From Psococerastis gibbosa (Eukaryota; Arthropoda; Insecta; Psocodea; Psocidae): a DNA stretch of 64,000 nt. Under the pieces are notes generated by a model. It searched no databases, had not been told where the DNA came from, and worked only from the letters and a program-made list of their open reading frames with translations. The position numbers and the translations under genes are program-made. This document shows, in pieces, positions 11,974 to 22,457 of this stretch. Where the stretch lies: contig OZ020485.1 of the NCBI GenBank assembly GCA_963971405.1, forward strand, positions 43,149,469 through 43,213,468. Reading direction: 5' to 3'. Each line of letters begins with the position of its first letter. Positions within the stretch are counted from its first letter, which is position 1.

Positions 11974-12374
11974 AAAGAATTAGATTACTCGTGACTTCGT
12001 GGTATTTCATTTTAATAAACAAAAAATAACAAAAACCTAGAGTTTTAGGAAAAATTGTTATAACTATATAACACGAATTACTAAAACCCAAATAATCGTT
12101 ATGAAAATAACTTTGTCTAAGAAACCCACTGGTGTAAGTATAAAACCCTGAGCGCATTTGCATCTTCTCCTCGAGTTGAGCAAGTCTCAAATCGCAGATA
12201 AGGTGTAACTGTGCTAGTGGGTTTCCCTCTGTAGATGGCAGTTCCTGCCGAAAGCGCTCAGGGTTTTCTACTAACACAAGTGGGTTTCTTAGACAAAGTT
12301 TCTTAACGATTATTTGGGTTTTACTAATTCGGGTTATAGTCATAACAAGTTTTTCTAAAACTCTAGGTTTTTGC
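11974..12374 (+). mobile_element. Foldback element (family M), copy 1
   Basis: Arms of about 130 bp run from AACAAAAACCTAGAG to ATAAAACCCTGAGCGC and return in inverted form up to CTCTAGGTTTTTG. Between them is a core of about 90 bp. A left-only lead of about 50 bases (ATTAGATTACTCGTGACTTC..) is also present in copy 2. CGGTAG occurs on both flanks. See 42088-42503, where the core is inverted relative to the lead. Confidence 0.75.
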
Positions 12375-13200
12375 CGGTAGGTTTTCAGAATTAAGACAAT
12401 AAACGACCTTAAATTTATGCTATAATAAGGCTGACATTTAAGGGTGAACCGGAGTCACCGATATTCCATTTTCTGTTCATACTTCAATTTCTCATTAAAT
12501 ATGGAACGCAGAACAATGAATGGGAAGAAGAATTTTTTCTCCTAATTTTGATGCATAGTATGTGACCTTAACTAACCCCAATTCGCCACAGTTGATGAAC
12601 TCCTTCAGCTTGAACTCCTGAGTGACCGTTATTTTTTGCGTATCAAGTTCACTAACGATAGCCGATCGGTATTGATGATTGCAACATACTATATATCAAA
12701 ATTAGGAGAAAAAATTCTTCTTTCCATTCAGCATTTTTTCATTGTTCTGCATTCCATATTTCATGAGAAATTCAAGTTTGCACAGAAATGGAATATTGGC
12801 GACTCCGGTTTGCCCTTAAAAATATTTCTTTAACCAATTACAATTGAGTCTTTTTGTTGAAATTAATTAATTCCTCGTTCTGCAGCCGCAAAGATATGAA
12901 AGTGCTCAACTGAAAAAAAGCTTTCTCAAAACGCAGACTATTCACACGACTGAATTACTACATGTTGTATAAAATCATTATGAAGCACCTTAAAGTGTTT
13001 AAAATATTTTGAAATTTCTGCCTTGATAATAATAATAGCCTAATTAATAATAGTCGCAAATGCAGTATATCAAAAACCAATAATTTCCGACAAAGGCAGC
13101 TCACAAGATAGCTGACAGCAACAATAATATTGGAAAGTGCCTGGCATCGTTAAGTGCTAAATCCACTCAAGACATGTAGAATAGTGGCCCAGGCTCGGAC

Positions 13201-13721
13201 CATGGGCGTAGCCAGAGATCGAGACGTGCCGGGGAAGGGACACGTCCTCCCTAAAGATTTGACGAGTTAACACTAGATTGAATCGGGCTTTCTTTGATGA
13301 ATTTACACAATATAAAAAAAATGCGGGGAATTCAGATAGGCACCTATAATGAATAAGATTTTAATGTTTATATGAGCTTGGTTACAAACGTAGCCAACTC
13401 CATTTTTTCACAAGATGGGGTTTTGATCCGACCTTGCAGAAAATTTTAATGCCCACCTGCACGTTGTAAAATAAAGTGACAAAAGCAGCCAGATTGCGCA
13501 CAGAAGCGCTGAGAAGTCTAGGGCTAGTTATAAACTTAATGCAATGTTCAACAGAAAATCCGCTCATCCTGAAAAATTCCACAACTTGGAATTGTCCATG
13601 TTTGTGAACACATATTCTCATTATCTAAAAAAATTGCAAATAAACCCGCGAAACCCAAACGATTTAATCGAACTTTTGCAGCTACCCCCCCCCCCCTGAT
13701 CCAGTCCTAGCTACACCCATG
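13201..13721 (+). mobile_element. hAT-like element with coding trace inside
   Basis: Inverted ends CATGGGCGTAGCCAG and CTAGCTACACCCATG with a C tract near the right end, as in family K. No clear target duplication was found. It encloses the repeat T segment (13375-13621). Confidence 0.5.
13375..13621 (-). pseudogene. Repeat T, copy 1: conserved unidentified coding trace
   Basis: The minus frame ends at 13382 and reads VVEFFRMSGFSVEHCIKFI then LLSASVRNLAAFV.LFYNVQV.IKIFCK and VKK.SW.RL, stop. A second copy at 35043-35275 (minus) keeps nearly the same peptide and the same stop. Probably the C-terminus of an unidentified transposon protein. Confidence 0.45.
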
Positions 13722-13754
13722 ACACTCACTCTCTATCGAAAAGTTCGAGTCCCA

Positions 13755-13920
13755 CACTGGCTACATTTACTACGGAGGGCATGTAAAGTGCCAGATCCTG
13801 GCTTAGTAATAGAACAAAACTCAAAAGTCATTATTAAGGTTAGCATGAAAACAAGACTTTATAATCTTATTGTTCGCCTTTTGTTCGTAATAAAGTCGTT
13901 TTTTCATTTCATTATTTATT
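13755..13920 (+). repeat. SINE family F, degraded fragment
   Basis: Contains GAGTCCCACACTGGCTACATTT, GGAGGGCATGTAAAG and GGCTTAGTAATAGAACAAAA in the order of the full SINE at 26843-27076, with internal losses. Confidence 0.6.
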
Positions 13921-14903
13921 TTACTTGAGAACGTCACAAGCCTACCATAGTAGTTTCTGATTTGCATTTGTTAAATGATTTCTGGTCAATACACAGTTAT
14001 TATTATTATTAGTAGTAGTAATAGGTGCTGCGACGTAATAAATGAATGGAAGCGTTGTACATACATGTTTCAGCCCACTGGACCACCGCAGCACCCCCAG
14101 AACGCCGGGCAACGTGTTGAGAACAGCTAACATCCCCAACTCCCACGTGCCACTTCATCACCACAACGCGCCCTTCAGGTAAAGCTGGAAGCAAATATTA
14201 GAAATATTATTCATTCCAATCAAAATCAGAATTGGTCAAGGAACGCTTCAGCAAACAGAATTAAAAAGAAATTGAAGATATCACAAATAAATTTCAAAGT
14301 AGGTATAAAATAAAATCCAGCAAAGCAAGAATTAGAAGCCAGCTGGTCATGCGGGACTGGCAGGAGGACTGGAATTGTCCTTTGCATGATCACAACAAGC
14401 TACGCGCCAAGAGCAAACTACCCCCACAGACGAGAGGAAATTCGGTTGTCGCGTATGCGTTAAATTTTCTTGCCGAGTTTTCGACACATAAGGATTTTTT
14501 TTTTTTTTTTTTTTCCGCCATCAGGTTTCTAGCAGCCCAATACAACAAATAACCTGGTGAACCTCTACTATTGACGAGAGCAGGGTACGTCTTTTGGTGT
14601 TTTCTGCCCATTTCTTCCCGGGTGCCGCACAGAAGGCAGAAAGGTTCCGCTGCTACACCTATACGGGGAAGGTGTTTCTGAATTTATCTAACATTTCGGT
14701 TACGATAGTCTCAGATTGGAAGAAAATATCAAGTTAAGAATACAAACCGGTTTCAACCAATTCTTATCCCCAATGCTACCAATCACACTATGAAGTCTAT
14801 AGTAGTACCCAATTTTAAAATGATGAAATACAAACTGGCCATGAATATTCTAGCGAAAAATGGAGCTACCAGTTTTTCTCATAACTCTTTGATTGTTTTT
14901 CAG

Positions 14904-15244
14904 TTCACAAGACAGCAGCCACACAAGTGGAACATCCCTAAGGCGTCATCACGAAGACACACATGGCGTCTGGAATCCACATAGCCACTTGCAACCGAGC
15001 TGTCCCGCACCCGAGGATAACTGGAGAACAAGCAAGCACTATGGAGCCGCACGACTATTCCACTACATGGAAGCTTCAGACACCTCCGAGCCTGAGAACG
15101 AGCCCGAAGAGGAGCCGCCACCGTTCATTTGCAGGGAGTGCGGGTGCGAGTTTGTGGACGACACCTCCCTCGAGACCCACGTGTTCATGCACCACCGCAT
15201 CGTCAAGCAGGAGGCCTCGAAGCCGCCCGACAAGTATGCCACAA
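14904..15244 (+). CDS. chn: Charlatan-like zinc-finger protein, coding exon 2
   Basis: The acceptor is TTTTTCAG ending at 14903. Its first base completes codon 484 of the preceding exon (CA+T), so the phases match. It encodes residues 484-597: a Ser/His-rich stretch, an acidic run (EPENEPEEEPPP) and one C2H2 finger, C560-C563-H576-H581. Directly after it comes VKQE (584-587), a match to the SUMO-acceptor consensus; this is suggestive only. GTGAGC at 15245-15250 is the proposed donor and leaves one base, which fits the third exon in phase. If the donor is skipped the frame stops at 15285 after 13 more residues, giving a possible shorter isoform lacking the last two fingers. Confidence 0.65.
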
Positions 15245-15449
15245 GTGAGCACTCGGTGCGATGTCAGCGGGTGAATGGAGAGTGAAAGGCACTGCATGTT
15301 TCTAGACATAGGATAAGGACAGCAGGATAGCATTTCGTGTTTGAAGACCTAACGCGGCTTTCAGGCATGGTCAATTATGGCGGCTTCTAGCAGATACACT
15401 CCGACAGTAAATAAATAAATTACTAGTGCAGCACATGCTCCGTTCAATA

Positions 15450-15812
15450 GGCGCCATTCCACCGACCGGCTAGGGCTATTTACAAAAACAGTGACGTGGT
15501 AGCAGACATTCAAGACTTGGGCGGGGTTTCCATCAACCTCGCATTGCAGAATTGACGGAAATGTTTATTTTCCTCTATGCCATAGTTAAAATTGATCAAT
15601 GATCATACAGTAAAATCACAAACAAACAAACTAAAATTAAAAATGGCGTCATAGGATATGTTAAGTACAAACATTTTAATAGATTTCTATAAAAAGAAAA
15701 ATTCTAATTTCCGTCAATGTCATTTGCGAGGTCGGTGGACCTAAGTCTTGAATGTCTGCTACCACGTCACCGTTTTTGTAAATAGCCCTAGCCGGTCGGT
15801 GGAATGGGCGCC
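15450..15812. mobile_element. PIF/Harbinger-like MITE (family D), copy 1
   Basis: Tips GGCGCCATTCCACCGACC and GGTCGGTGGAATGGGCGCC, with ATA on both flanks. The arms are long (over 100 bp). A second, inner inverted pair starting GGCGGGGTTTCC (about 15520) matches the tips of the separate element at 38382, so palindromes are nested. Core: TCTATGCCATAGTTAAAATTG and AATGGCGTCATAGG. Confidence 0.75.
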
Positions 15813-16593
15813 ATAGCAATGCTACAGAGGGGGTTACATGCGTAAATTCTACACGAGTGACGTGTACACGACTTCTTGACGGGGGTTGGCATGCAGTGGG
15901 CGCTCGCCCAAATTTCGGGGGGTGTAGTATTGTATATATGAATGTATCATATTATATGTTCATTCAAAGCTAGTAGTTAGTGTCTCATGTCACTCTATAT
16001 TTACAGAGTCTTTGTATGTTGGAGAGATATTATGTAATGCACAGATATTGTTGTTGCGGTCAGTATTGCCCTAGGGGCAGGGAAATGCGGATATAATCAG
16101 AAGTTCCAACATACTCGTATTTCTTCTGCTTTCAGTATGAGGCTCGGTACACACGGACGATTTTGTTGCCAGTAATCCAATGGTTAGCTGGTAGAGTAAC
16201 CTTTCGGGGCTAAAGCTCGCCTAATAATATAAAGCCATTTTTCATTTCATTTCATTTAAAAAATAGTTGAAATGGGAACAAATGAGTGATGGTGGTACCC
16301 CTGGTAGAAACACTGTATATACTGCGGCAGATTTTTGTGGCTGACTTGTCGCTGGTTAAACGCAACTAAAATCTGCTGCATTAGACTGCGGTTTTGCTTC
16401 CATTAAAAAATTCACTGGCGTTCCGTCGAAAGTGCGAGTGTACCGGGTCTAAAGGGCTAACACATGCCTTCAACGTCAATCACGACATGTTTGATGTCGC
16501 GAAGACTAAACAATTGGTATGTCCATTCGATGGCAGCTACGTTAAGATCGATTTTATAGTAAGATATGACAGAAATTAGAGTTTAGAAAACAT

Positions 16594-16670
16594 TGGACTT
16601 GGCGGGATTCGAACCCACGATCTGCGCCTATCCGGGGCGTCACCTTAATCGCTGGAACACAAGGCCACAA
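16594..16670 (-). repeat. tRNA-derived SINE family 2, copy 1
   Basis: The minus strand contains GGGTTCGAATCCCGCCAAGTCC (B-box) and a degenerate A-box. Related copies are at 18530-18592 and 60935-61014. The shared tail AGTCCA.TTTT..CTCTAATTTCAGTT shows these are dispersed SINEs, not tRNA genes. Confidence 0.6.
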
Positions 16671-16849
16671 GCCCGACAAGTCTAGTGTCTGCTAAATCCT
16701 CTGTAAGATATGACAGGCCCCCAGCATAGAAAATGAAGGAGAGTTTGAGAGCTGTAATGACAGAATAATCGGGTCGAATGTACAAATTAGCCAATCAGGT
16801 AGTATCCTACTCAGGTGTGGGTGTCCGCATCTCATATATTTTAGCCTAA

Positions 16850-17027
16850 GGCGGCTATTCCACTTGTCAATATTCCGTCATTTATGCATCAATAATAAGT
16901 CTCTACCATATTATAACTTAATTTATAATAGATAAGTTAAGTATCTACATAATAGTGTCCTTAAAACAAAAATCTCATCAATTATTGATGCACAAATGAC
17001 AGAATATTGACAAGTGGAATAGCCGCC
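16850..17027. mobile_element. PIF/Harbinger-like MITE (family C), copy 1
   Basis: Nearly perfect inverted repeat: GGCGGCTATTCCACTTGTCA at the left and its complement at the right. Flanks are TAA and TTA. Core TTATAACTTAATTTATAATAG and GATAAGTTAAGTATCTACAT is shared with 20808 and 21758. Confidence 0.78.
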
Positions 17028-17253
17028 TTAAGATGGGAATGATTTTGGGGCTTGGGCATTGCATTGCTCCACAATACCTACATACATTACATCCGTAAAC
17101 ACTGAAGTAAGAAATCTTTATAGTACCGTACGGTAATGTATGAAAAAATATTTTCGCATTTATTGTGATTTTCTCTGAAGCTAGAATTCAAGCAAGACAT
17201 ACATATTAAATACAGAACGAAGCACGTACGGTACTACTTTTTGATAGATAATA

Positions 17254-17555
17254 ATAAAACTAAAACAGTTGCCCACATCCATGTCGAATGCCAAAACCTC
17301 ACCCACCACAGAACCTGGCCCACACAAACATCCCTCTCAACCCTACTACGTGACGTAGAAAACCGCTACCCGAACTATCCTCTCATTTCTGACTACTACG
17401 AACCTCATCAACCTCCTATAATATCCAGAAACTGAAAAAAGCAAACATACATTAACGAACCTAACCTACCGTACATAACCATATAATATACCTGGGCGTA
17501 TGTGGCCTGCATTGCGCCACAAAAACCATAATTAAAAAAAAAAAAAAAAAAAAAA
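17254..17555 (+). mobile_element. 5'-truncated LINE 3' end
   Basis: The plus frame reads VAHIHVECQNLTHHRTWPTQ, then a short tail and stop at 17433-17435. This resembles the last H-x4-C part of the C-terminal zinc knuckle in non-LTR reverse transcriptases. It ends in a poly(A) tract of about 21 bases (about 17535-17555). No target duplication was identified. Confidence 0.6.
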
Positions 17556-17615
17556 TCGTAGCTAAATGAAATAAGAGTAGTCTTTTATTAACACTGATTA
17601 TATTTAATATTTCAG

Positions 17616-18262
17616 GTTCAATGGCGACAGACACAGAAAAGCATCTGGAACCACCTCGTCACCCCAGGAAGAAACACCCCATGCAGCGAAACAAGAACCA
17701 AGAAATCCAAATATACAGGCGGGGGCGAGACAGGTCAAATCTAACCAATAAACTTATACAAAAAATTAGAAAGCGCTGCATAACTGAAGCAATTCTACGA
17801 AAGCCTAAACGCTGCGGATGGTGCAAAGGAAATTATTTGAATTATCATACCATAGGCAGTCTAGCTCTTCACAGGTTATGGAGGCACACAAAAGAAAGGT
17901 TTGGTTGTGAGCACTGCAACGTCCGTTTCAAGCACAGGTACCAGGTTGTGATCCACGCGAGCCGTAGTCATGTTGCGACGACAGTGCCTGTGACAGACCA
18001 AGAAAATGCATTTACACTAACGCGATTAGACCAGCAACAAGCACTAGTAATTCCAAATTTTTTGACGTCGATACATGATTTTCAATTCTCAATAAAAAAT
18101 CACTTACCGCCTTCTAGAACGCTACAAGAGATTCCCTCTAATAAGCCATACATAGGGAGACCTGAAGAACATGAGGATAAAGCAATATCTTGTAATTTGT
18201 ACATGGAGGTCCCTCATGCTCCTGTCTCACTAGTAGTGCCGTCCTATCCCCCGTCAGCCTGA
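17616..18262 (+). CDS. chn: Charlatan-like zinc-finger protein, terminal coding exon
   Basis: The acceptor TTTCAG ends at 17615. Two bases (GT) complete codon 598 with the A left by exon 2, and the frame then runs open to a stop at 18260-18262, giving residues 598-812. A very basic segment (about 607-663) precedes two paired fingers: C664-C667-H683-H688, with an unusually long 15-residue interval, and C695-C698-H711-H716. The remaining ~95 residues have no recognisable domain. That both splice junctions keep frame across three separated finger-containing exons is good evidence for a single gene. Whether charlatan of other insects has this C-terminus I cannot say; this could instead be a related REST-like finger protein. 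Confidence 0.6.
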
Positions 18263-18530
18263 CAGTTCTGGCCATTTCCTACGTAACATGGTACAACTCT
18301 GGATGGCCAAGACTAGGCCAGTTTGCAGATGGTAGAGGACTAGACTTGCCGTGCTACGGCGTTTTTTATGGCTCTACTCTGGATGGTTTGGAATAAGCCA
18401 GTTGGCAGATGGTAGAGAACTAGACTTGTGGTGCTACGGCGTTTTTATGGCTCTACTCTGAGTCAATGAACATCAATAATCAATCAATCACTGTTAATGA
18501 AAACCTGAAATTAGAGGATATAGAAAAAAA
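18263..18530 (+). other. Probable 3' UTR of charlatan-like gene with a short direct repeat
   Basis: Follows the stop codon. A phrase of about 60 bases (GGATGG..TTTGCAGATGGTAGAG..ACTAGACTTG..GTGCTACGGCG) occurs twice back to back, near 18299-18370 and 18381-18450. No AATAAA was confidently placed, so the UTR end is unknown. Confidence 0.4.
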
Positions 18531-18592
18531 CGTGACTTAGCGGGATCCGAACCCACAATCTTGTCTTAACCGCTGGACCACAAGCCCCGAAA
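18530..18592 (-). repeat. tRNA-derived SINE family 2, copy 2
   Basis: The minus strand has GTGGTCCAGCGGTTAAGACA (A-box-like) and GGGTTCGGATCCCGC (B-box-like). An opposite-orientation fragment of the same tail lies at 18795-18860. Confidence 0.55.
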
Positions 18593-18869
18593 AGTACTGT
18601 TCCTTCTAAATCCTGTACTTATTTTCTCTTATTGACAAGATTCGTATTGCTAGCACGCTAGCAAGTTAGCACAGCTACACAACTCTATTGCATAAGGGCA
18701 ATGCTTTGTTGATTTATTCAATACATTGCAGTATTATATGGTCCTATAAACAGTATATCACTGACATTAAATATACTTTTTGGTTGATAACTGAAATTAG
18801 GCGTAGATCGTGGTTCAAATTCCGCCAAGACCAGTTTTTTCTACATCCTCCAATTTCGGTTATAAATCA

Positions 18870-19650
18870 AAAAGTGAATTTAGTTATATAATTATATATA
18901 TGCCATATAATACTGCAATGTACTGTTAATGAAATGTAGGTATACCGAAAATTACTGTTACGTATTCGGTAAGTGGAAGCAATGTTCACCACATCAGTTA
19001 CAAACAGTAGAAAATTTATTTAGATTCGCTATTCAGGTATAAGTCAGTTCCTGTATCATGTATTTTTACAATTAGCGAACAATTCAAAGCAGAATCAGAT
19101 TGTTACATATTTTGCAGCAAGATAGGAAAATTATTATACAACTGAGCTATGGTAGTAATTTATTTTGCATTATTCGCATCCCATGCACAGTCGCTTTTAC
19201 GTCAAAAGTTTAACATACTGTACATCACCATCGGCAATGCGTTAATGGTACATTTTAACGTTGTAAAAATAGTTTCGTAATTTTTATAACTTAGACTTAG
19301 CCTACTATCTATTTTCTACAAAAAACAAAAAGCTTCCATATTTTTAACATAGGATAAATGATAGATTAGATATTTATGCAGTAATTTCTATTTTTTTCTG
19401 TTACCTGGACTCCGTAAACATTTTGTTCTCACATAGATTGTAAAACAATATTTTGGTCTTATCTAATGTATAAAAACAGTGAATCCGCATTGTAAAAACA
19501 AAAGAAAAATTGGTTTAAAACAAACTAAATTATCCATTTGTGACGTATTTTATGTATACGCACTTTCATAACTGCATTAAAAAGAATGCGGTCCATATTA
19601 AACGTTTCCACCATCACACATGAATATCTTACGTAGATCATTTTGTAGCA
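18870..19650. other. No gene recognised
   Basis: AT-rich convergent intergenic DNA between the zinc-finger gene and ZCRB1. I see nothing else supportable. Confidence 0.5.
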
Positions 19651-19655
19651 GGTTA

Positions 19656-19661
19656 TTTATT
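19656..19661 (-). promoter_or_regulatory. Candidate polyadenylation signal of ZCRB1
   Basis: TTTATT on the plus strand reads AATAAA on the minus strand, about 107 bases after the ZCRB1 stop codon. Spacing and sequence fit a standard cleavage signal. Confidence 0.45.
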
Positions 19662-19767
19662 ACCTATTGTTAATATTACTGGTACGGGGAAACAAAGTAA
19701 TTTCTTACCCATCAAGAAAGAAAATTTCTTTATGCATATTTTGTTGACAGTAGTACTTATAATATCA

Positions 19768-20148
19768 TCAATCGCTGCATTCTTCATCACTAAAATAACT
19801 GTCCTGTCTTATTTTCTTTCGAACAGATTCATTTAAGCAGCGCTTATCACCAACTTTTTGCCTCTGCAATTCCATTTCCATTTGAGCTTGCTCTTCTGCA
19901 ATAGCACCTGCTAAAGATTCATCTTCTACACCCTCATCATCCGTCTCACTCTTGTCTTCTTGCTTCTCAGCACTTCGTTTTTTAATTTTTGGCTTCTTGG
20001 GTGGGGGCTCTCTTTCTCCAAGAGCATTCGAAGGACACTGATAGCTTAAATGGCCTTCATCTCCACATTCATAACAGAAGGATTTATCGGGATAGTCTTT
20101 GCGACGAATAAACTCTGAACTACGTCCGTTATCCTTTGCTACGCTGGC
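19768..20148 (-). CDS. Zcrb1: ZCRB1 (U11/U12 snRNP 31 kDa protein), terminal exon
   Basis: Encodes residues 83-208 and the stop. The acceptor reads TTGTTTCAG and joins in phase 0 to the first exon. It completes the RRM (ASVAKDNGR) and carries [11 protein letters not shown], then a CCHC zinc knuckle C107-C110-H115-C120, then LGEREPP, a Lys-rich stretch, an acidic stretch, and the C-terminal YFSDEE motif. This order is that of ZCRB1, a component of the minor (U12-dependent) spliceosome acting in the nucleus. The total of 208 residues is close to the usual ~217. It converges with the zinc-finger gene, stop to stop about 1.5 kb apart. Confidence 0.93.
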   Translation of the reverse strand, partial: ASVAKDNGRSSEFIRRKDYPDKSFCYECGDEGHLSYQCPSNALGEREPPPKKPKIKKRSAEKQEDKSETDDEGVEDESLAGAIAEEQAQMEMELQRQKVGDKRCLNESVRKKIRQDSYFSDEECSD

Positions 20149-20807
20149 CTGAAACAATAATTAGTAGATGATTTTGCTCTTGTTCTCTTATTCTTTTTAC
20201 CATCGGCATCTGGATAAGCCTCAGTGACGATACCCAGGTACCAGGTACCGGGCGCAGTTTTCCCCTCGGGTACCCAAGCTAGTCTCCACAAAGATATATT
20301 ATTGTCACTTCGAGGCTATTTATTCTCTTGCATAAGAGTATTTTTGTGCCAGATTTTCCAAAACTTCTTAGGTTACAGACCTGATCCGATCCCACCTAAT
20401 TTTATTTGGAAGGAAGCAGGCAGGCCATCACTGCTACAGTAAGGCTACCACATTTCCGGATTCAGTAGGGACAGTTCCGCTTTCCAAGTGCCCAAAAATG
20501 TTTGAAAATCCCGAAAATGTGAGGCTTTTGAGAAAAGTAGAGTTTCATGTGAGGGACTTTTAGAAGACGTCAAAAACTTATTTTTATAATAATTGACCCA
20601 TAGCTACTGCTAAAAATTATTTTTTAAAAATCCCGCTAAAACGTGGCATTAGTCTCATTGGTGAGACAAGCGATTGAACGTTGAGAAATGAGAACGAGCA
20701 ATATTTTAATATGATGTAGGTATAACCAGGTTTCTGCAGGAATCTTAGTCCAATAAAAAATTTGGACTCATATCCGGCTTTGATGTTCCAAGAATCTGGT
20801 AGCATTA

Positions 20808-21028
20808 GGCGGCTATTCCATCGGCGATTTTACTTCATATTTGATTTTGTCATTTTGTCTTGTTTTGAGGAGACTATTATGCAGATACTTAACTTATCTA
20901 TTATAAATTGAGTTATAATATTGTAATTTATATTAGATAAGTTAAGTTTCTACATAATAGTCTCCTTAAAAGAAAAAAAACGTCAATGACAAAATCAAAT
21001 ATGAAAATCGCCGGTGGAATAACAGCCC
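20808..21028. mobile_element. PIF/Harbinger-like MITE (family C), copy 2 with different arms
   Basis: Lies in the ZCRB1 intron. Tips GGCGGCTATTCCA and TGGAATAACAGCCC, and the central AACTTATCTATTATAAATTG, match family C. The subterminal arms (TCGGCGATTTTACTTCATATTT and its complement) do not match the other copies but do pair with each other. Confidence 0.72.
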
Positions 21029-21175
21029 TATGCTAGGGCAGAAATCAAGCATCATGTGTGATGCATTGGGAAAATAGATTTTTTGCAGATAGGCCTATAA
21101 CAGTAATTAATCTTTCAAGCGGTGACCACTTATTTTTTATTGGGTACAGGCCTATTCAATTAATTTGTGTCTTAC

Positions 21176-21421
21176 CTTCAATGTTCTTCCAAACATTTCA
21201 AGCCCATTAACAGCAGTGGCACATTTCAATGCATCTTCCTTCTTTAAAAATAATACAAAAGCCACTCCTTTACTTTTCCTGGTTTTTTTATCCTTTAAAA
21301 CAGTAACCTTAACAATTGTACCATATTCTTCGAATAACTTGTGGATATCGTTATTGGTCAGGGAAAACGGTAAACTTGATACATAAACCGTACTTTTGCT
21401 AGGTGCCAGCCCACCACTCAT
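21176..21421 (-). CDS. Zcrb1: ZCRB1 (U11/U12 snRNP 31 kDa protein), first coding exon
   Basis: Encodes residues 1-82, beginning [23 protein letters not shown] motifs are visible: RNP2 VYVSSL (12-17) and RNP1 KGVAFVLF (51-58). The frame is open upstream to 21673, but the conserved N-terminus of the family begins exactly at the ATG at 21421, so I place the start there and treat upstream sequence as 5' UTR. The donor GTAAGA follows at 21175. With only one coding intron (21175-20149, about 1 kb) the gene is compact. The intron is of the ordinary GT-AG type, not an obvious U12 intron. Confidence 0.92.
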
Positions 21422-21757
21422 TTCTTTAACATTTACTAGGCTTCTTAGGAGTAGTATAAAACTTCCTCTGAAATACTTAATGAAGGGATTATTTAATACA
21501 ACTAAATTTAAATATACAAACACCACTATTTTGAAATTTGGATTCGCCAGCCATATTTCATATTTGATATTTTGATACTTTCGAAATTTGTTTACTTTTA
21601 TCGTGGCGGTAGTCACGTTCACGGTAAATGCCAACTGCCAACATAACAACATTCTAAGAAATATCGCAGGCATTTAGTTTGAGCTAATTTCCACAAGATG
21701 GCAGGGCAGTTCAGTTTCATGAGGCGAGGCCCAAAATAATATTTTATGAAGATATTA

Positions 21758-21942
21758 GGCGGCTGTTCCACTTGTCAATATTCCGTCATTAATGCAGCAA
21801 TCATAAGTCTCTACCAATTTATAACATAATTTATAATAGATAAGTTAAGTATCTACATAATAGTCTCCTAAAATCAAAAATCTCATTAATTATTGATGCA
21901 CAAATGACGGAATATTGACAAACAAGTAGTGGAATATCCGCC
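21758..21942. mobile_element. PIF/Harbinger-like MITE (family C), copy 3
   Basis: Same arms and core as 16850-17027. TTA is present on both sides (21755-21757 and 21943-21945), the target duplication expected for PIF/Harbinger elements. Confidence 0.82.
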
Positions 21943-22457
21943 TTATAGTATTTTATAGTTGTACTATATTATACATATATATATCAGGATTTCAGTGGAT
22001 TTACACGTTTCGAGCATTGGCGTAATTTGCCAAAATACCTGGAGTCATTGGACCGCATGTGTTCCGTGTCCCTAGGTAGTTCACTAGTTGTCAATGATGC
22101 GGCTTAGAACCACAAAAACTTATGTTATAGGGTCTAATATGATATAAAGATATTATATAATTATATATTATTGTAATTAATATCCATATTCCATGATTGC
22201 AGTGCAGATTTCAAACATACATTTGACAAAAGAATAGACCGAAATTGCCAACATATAGGCCTATAGGCTAATAGGGCCTACATATTATTAGAGTAAAATA
22301 GTGCAATTTCCTTTTTAGTGATTAAAAAAATTATTGTTATTCTCTTTTTCGACGCATGGAGGGAGTTGGCGGAGGGGCTTGGTGCGACAAGCGAGAGGTC
22401 CTCACGGGCCGATGGATCCACGTTAATGTAATGTATAATGTATTGTCTTTACCTATA

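Larger units (their letters stand above)
9988..14903 (+). other. Intron 1 of charlatan-like gene (4.9 kb)
   Basis: Bounded by GTAAGT at 9988 and a T-rich CAG acceptor at 14901-14903. It carries a hAT-type MITE (11143-11326), a foldback element (11974-12374), a second hAT-like element with a conserved coding trace inside (13201-13721), a SINE fragment near 13755 and simple repeats. From about 10000 to 11130 I see nothing recognisable. Confidence 0.65.
15245..17615 (+). other. Intron 2 of charlatan-like gene (2.4 kb)
   Basis: Bounded by GTGAGC at 15245 and TTTCAG ending at 17615. It contains two palindromic MITEs (15450-15812 and 16850-17027), a tRNA-derived SINE fragment near 16594, and a 5'-truncated LINE ending in a poly(A) tract at about 17535-17555. 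Confidence 0.6.

Noticed and set aside
11918-12343. 141-codon minus-strand frame
   Set aside because: It lies wholly in the foldback element and reads through its inverted arms.
19990-21400. Possible U12-type intron in ZCRB1
   Set aside because: The donor is GTAAGA and the acceptor TTTCAG, ordinary U2-type sequences.
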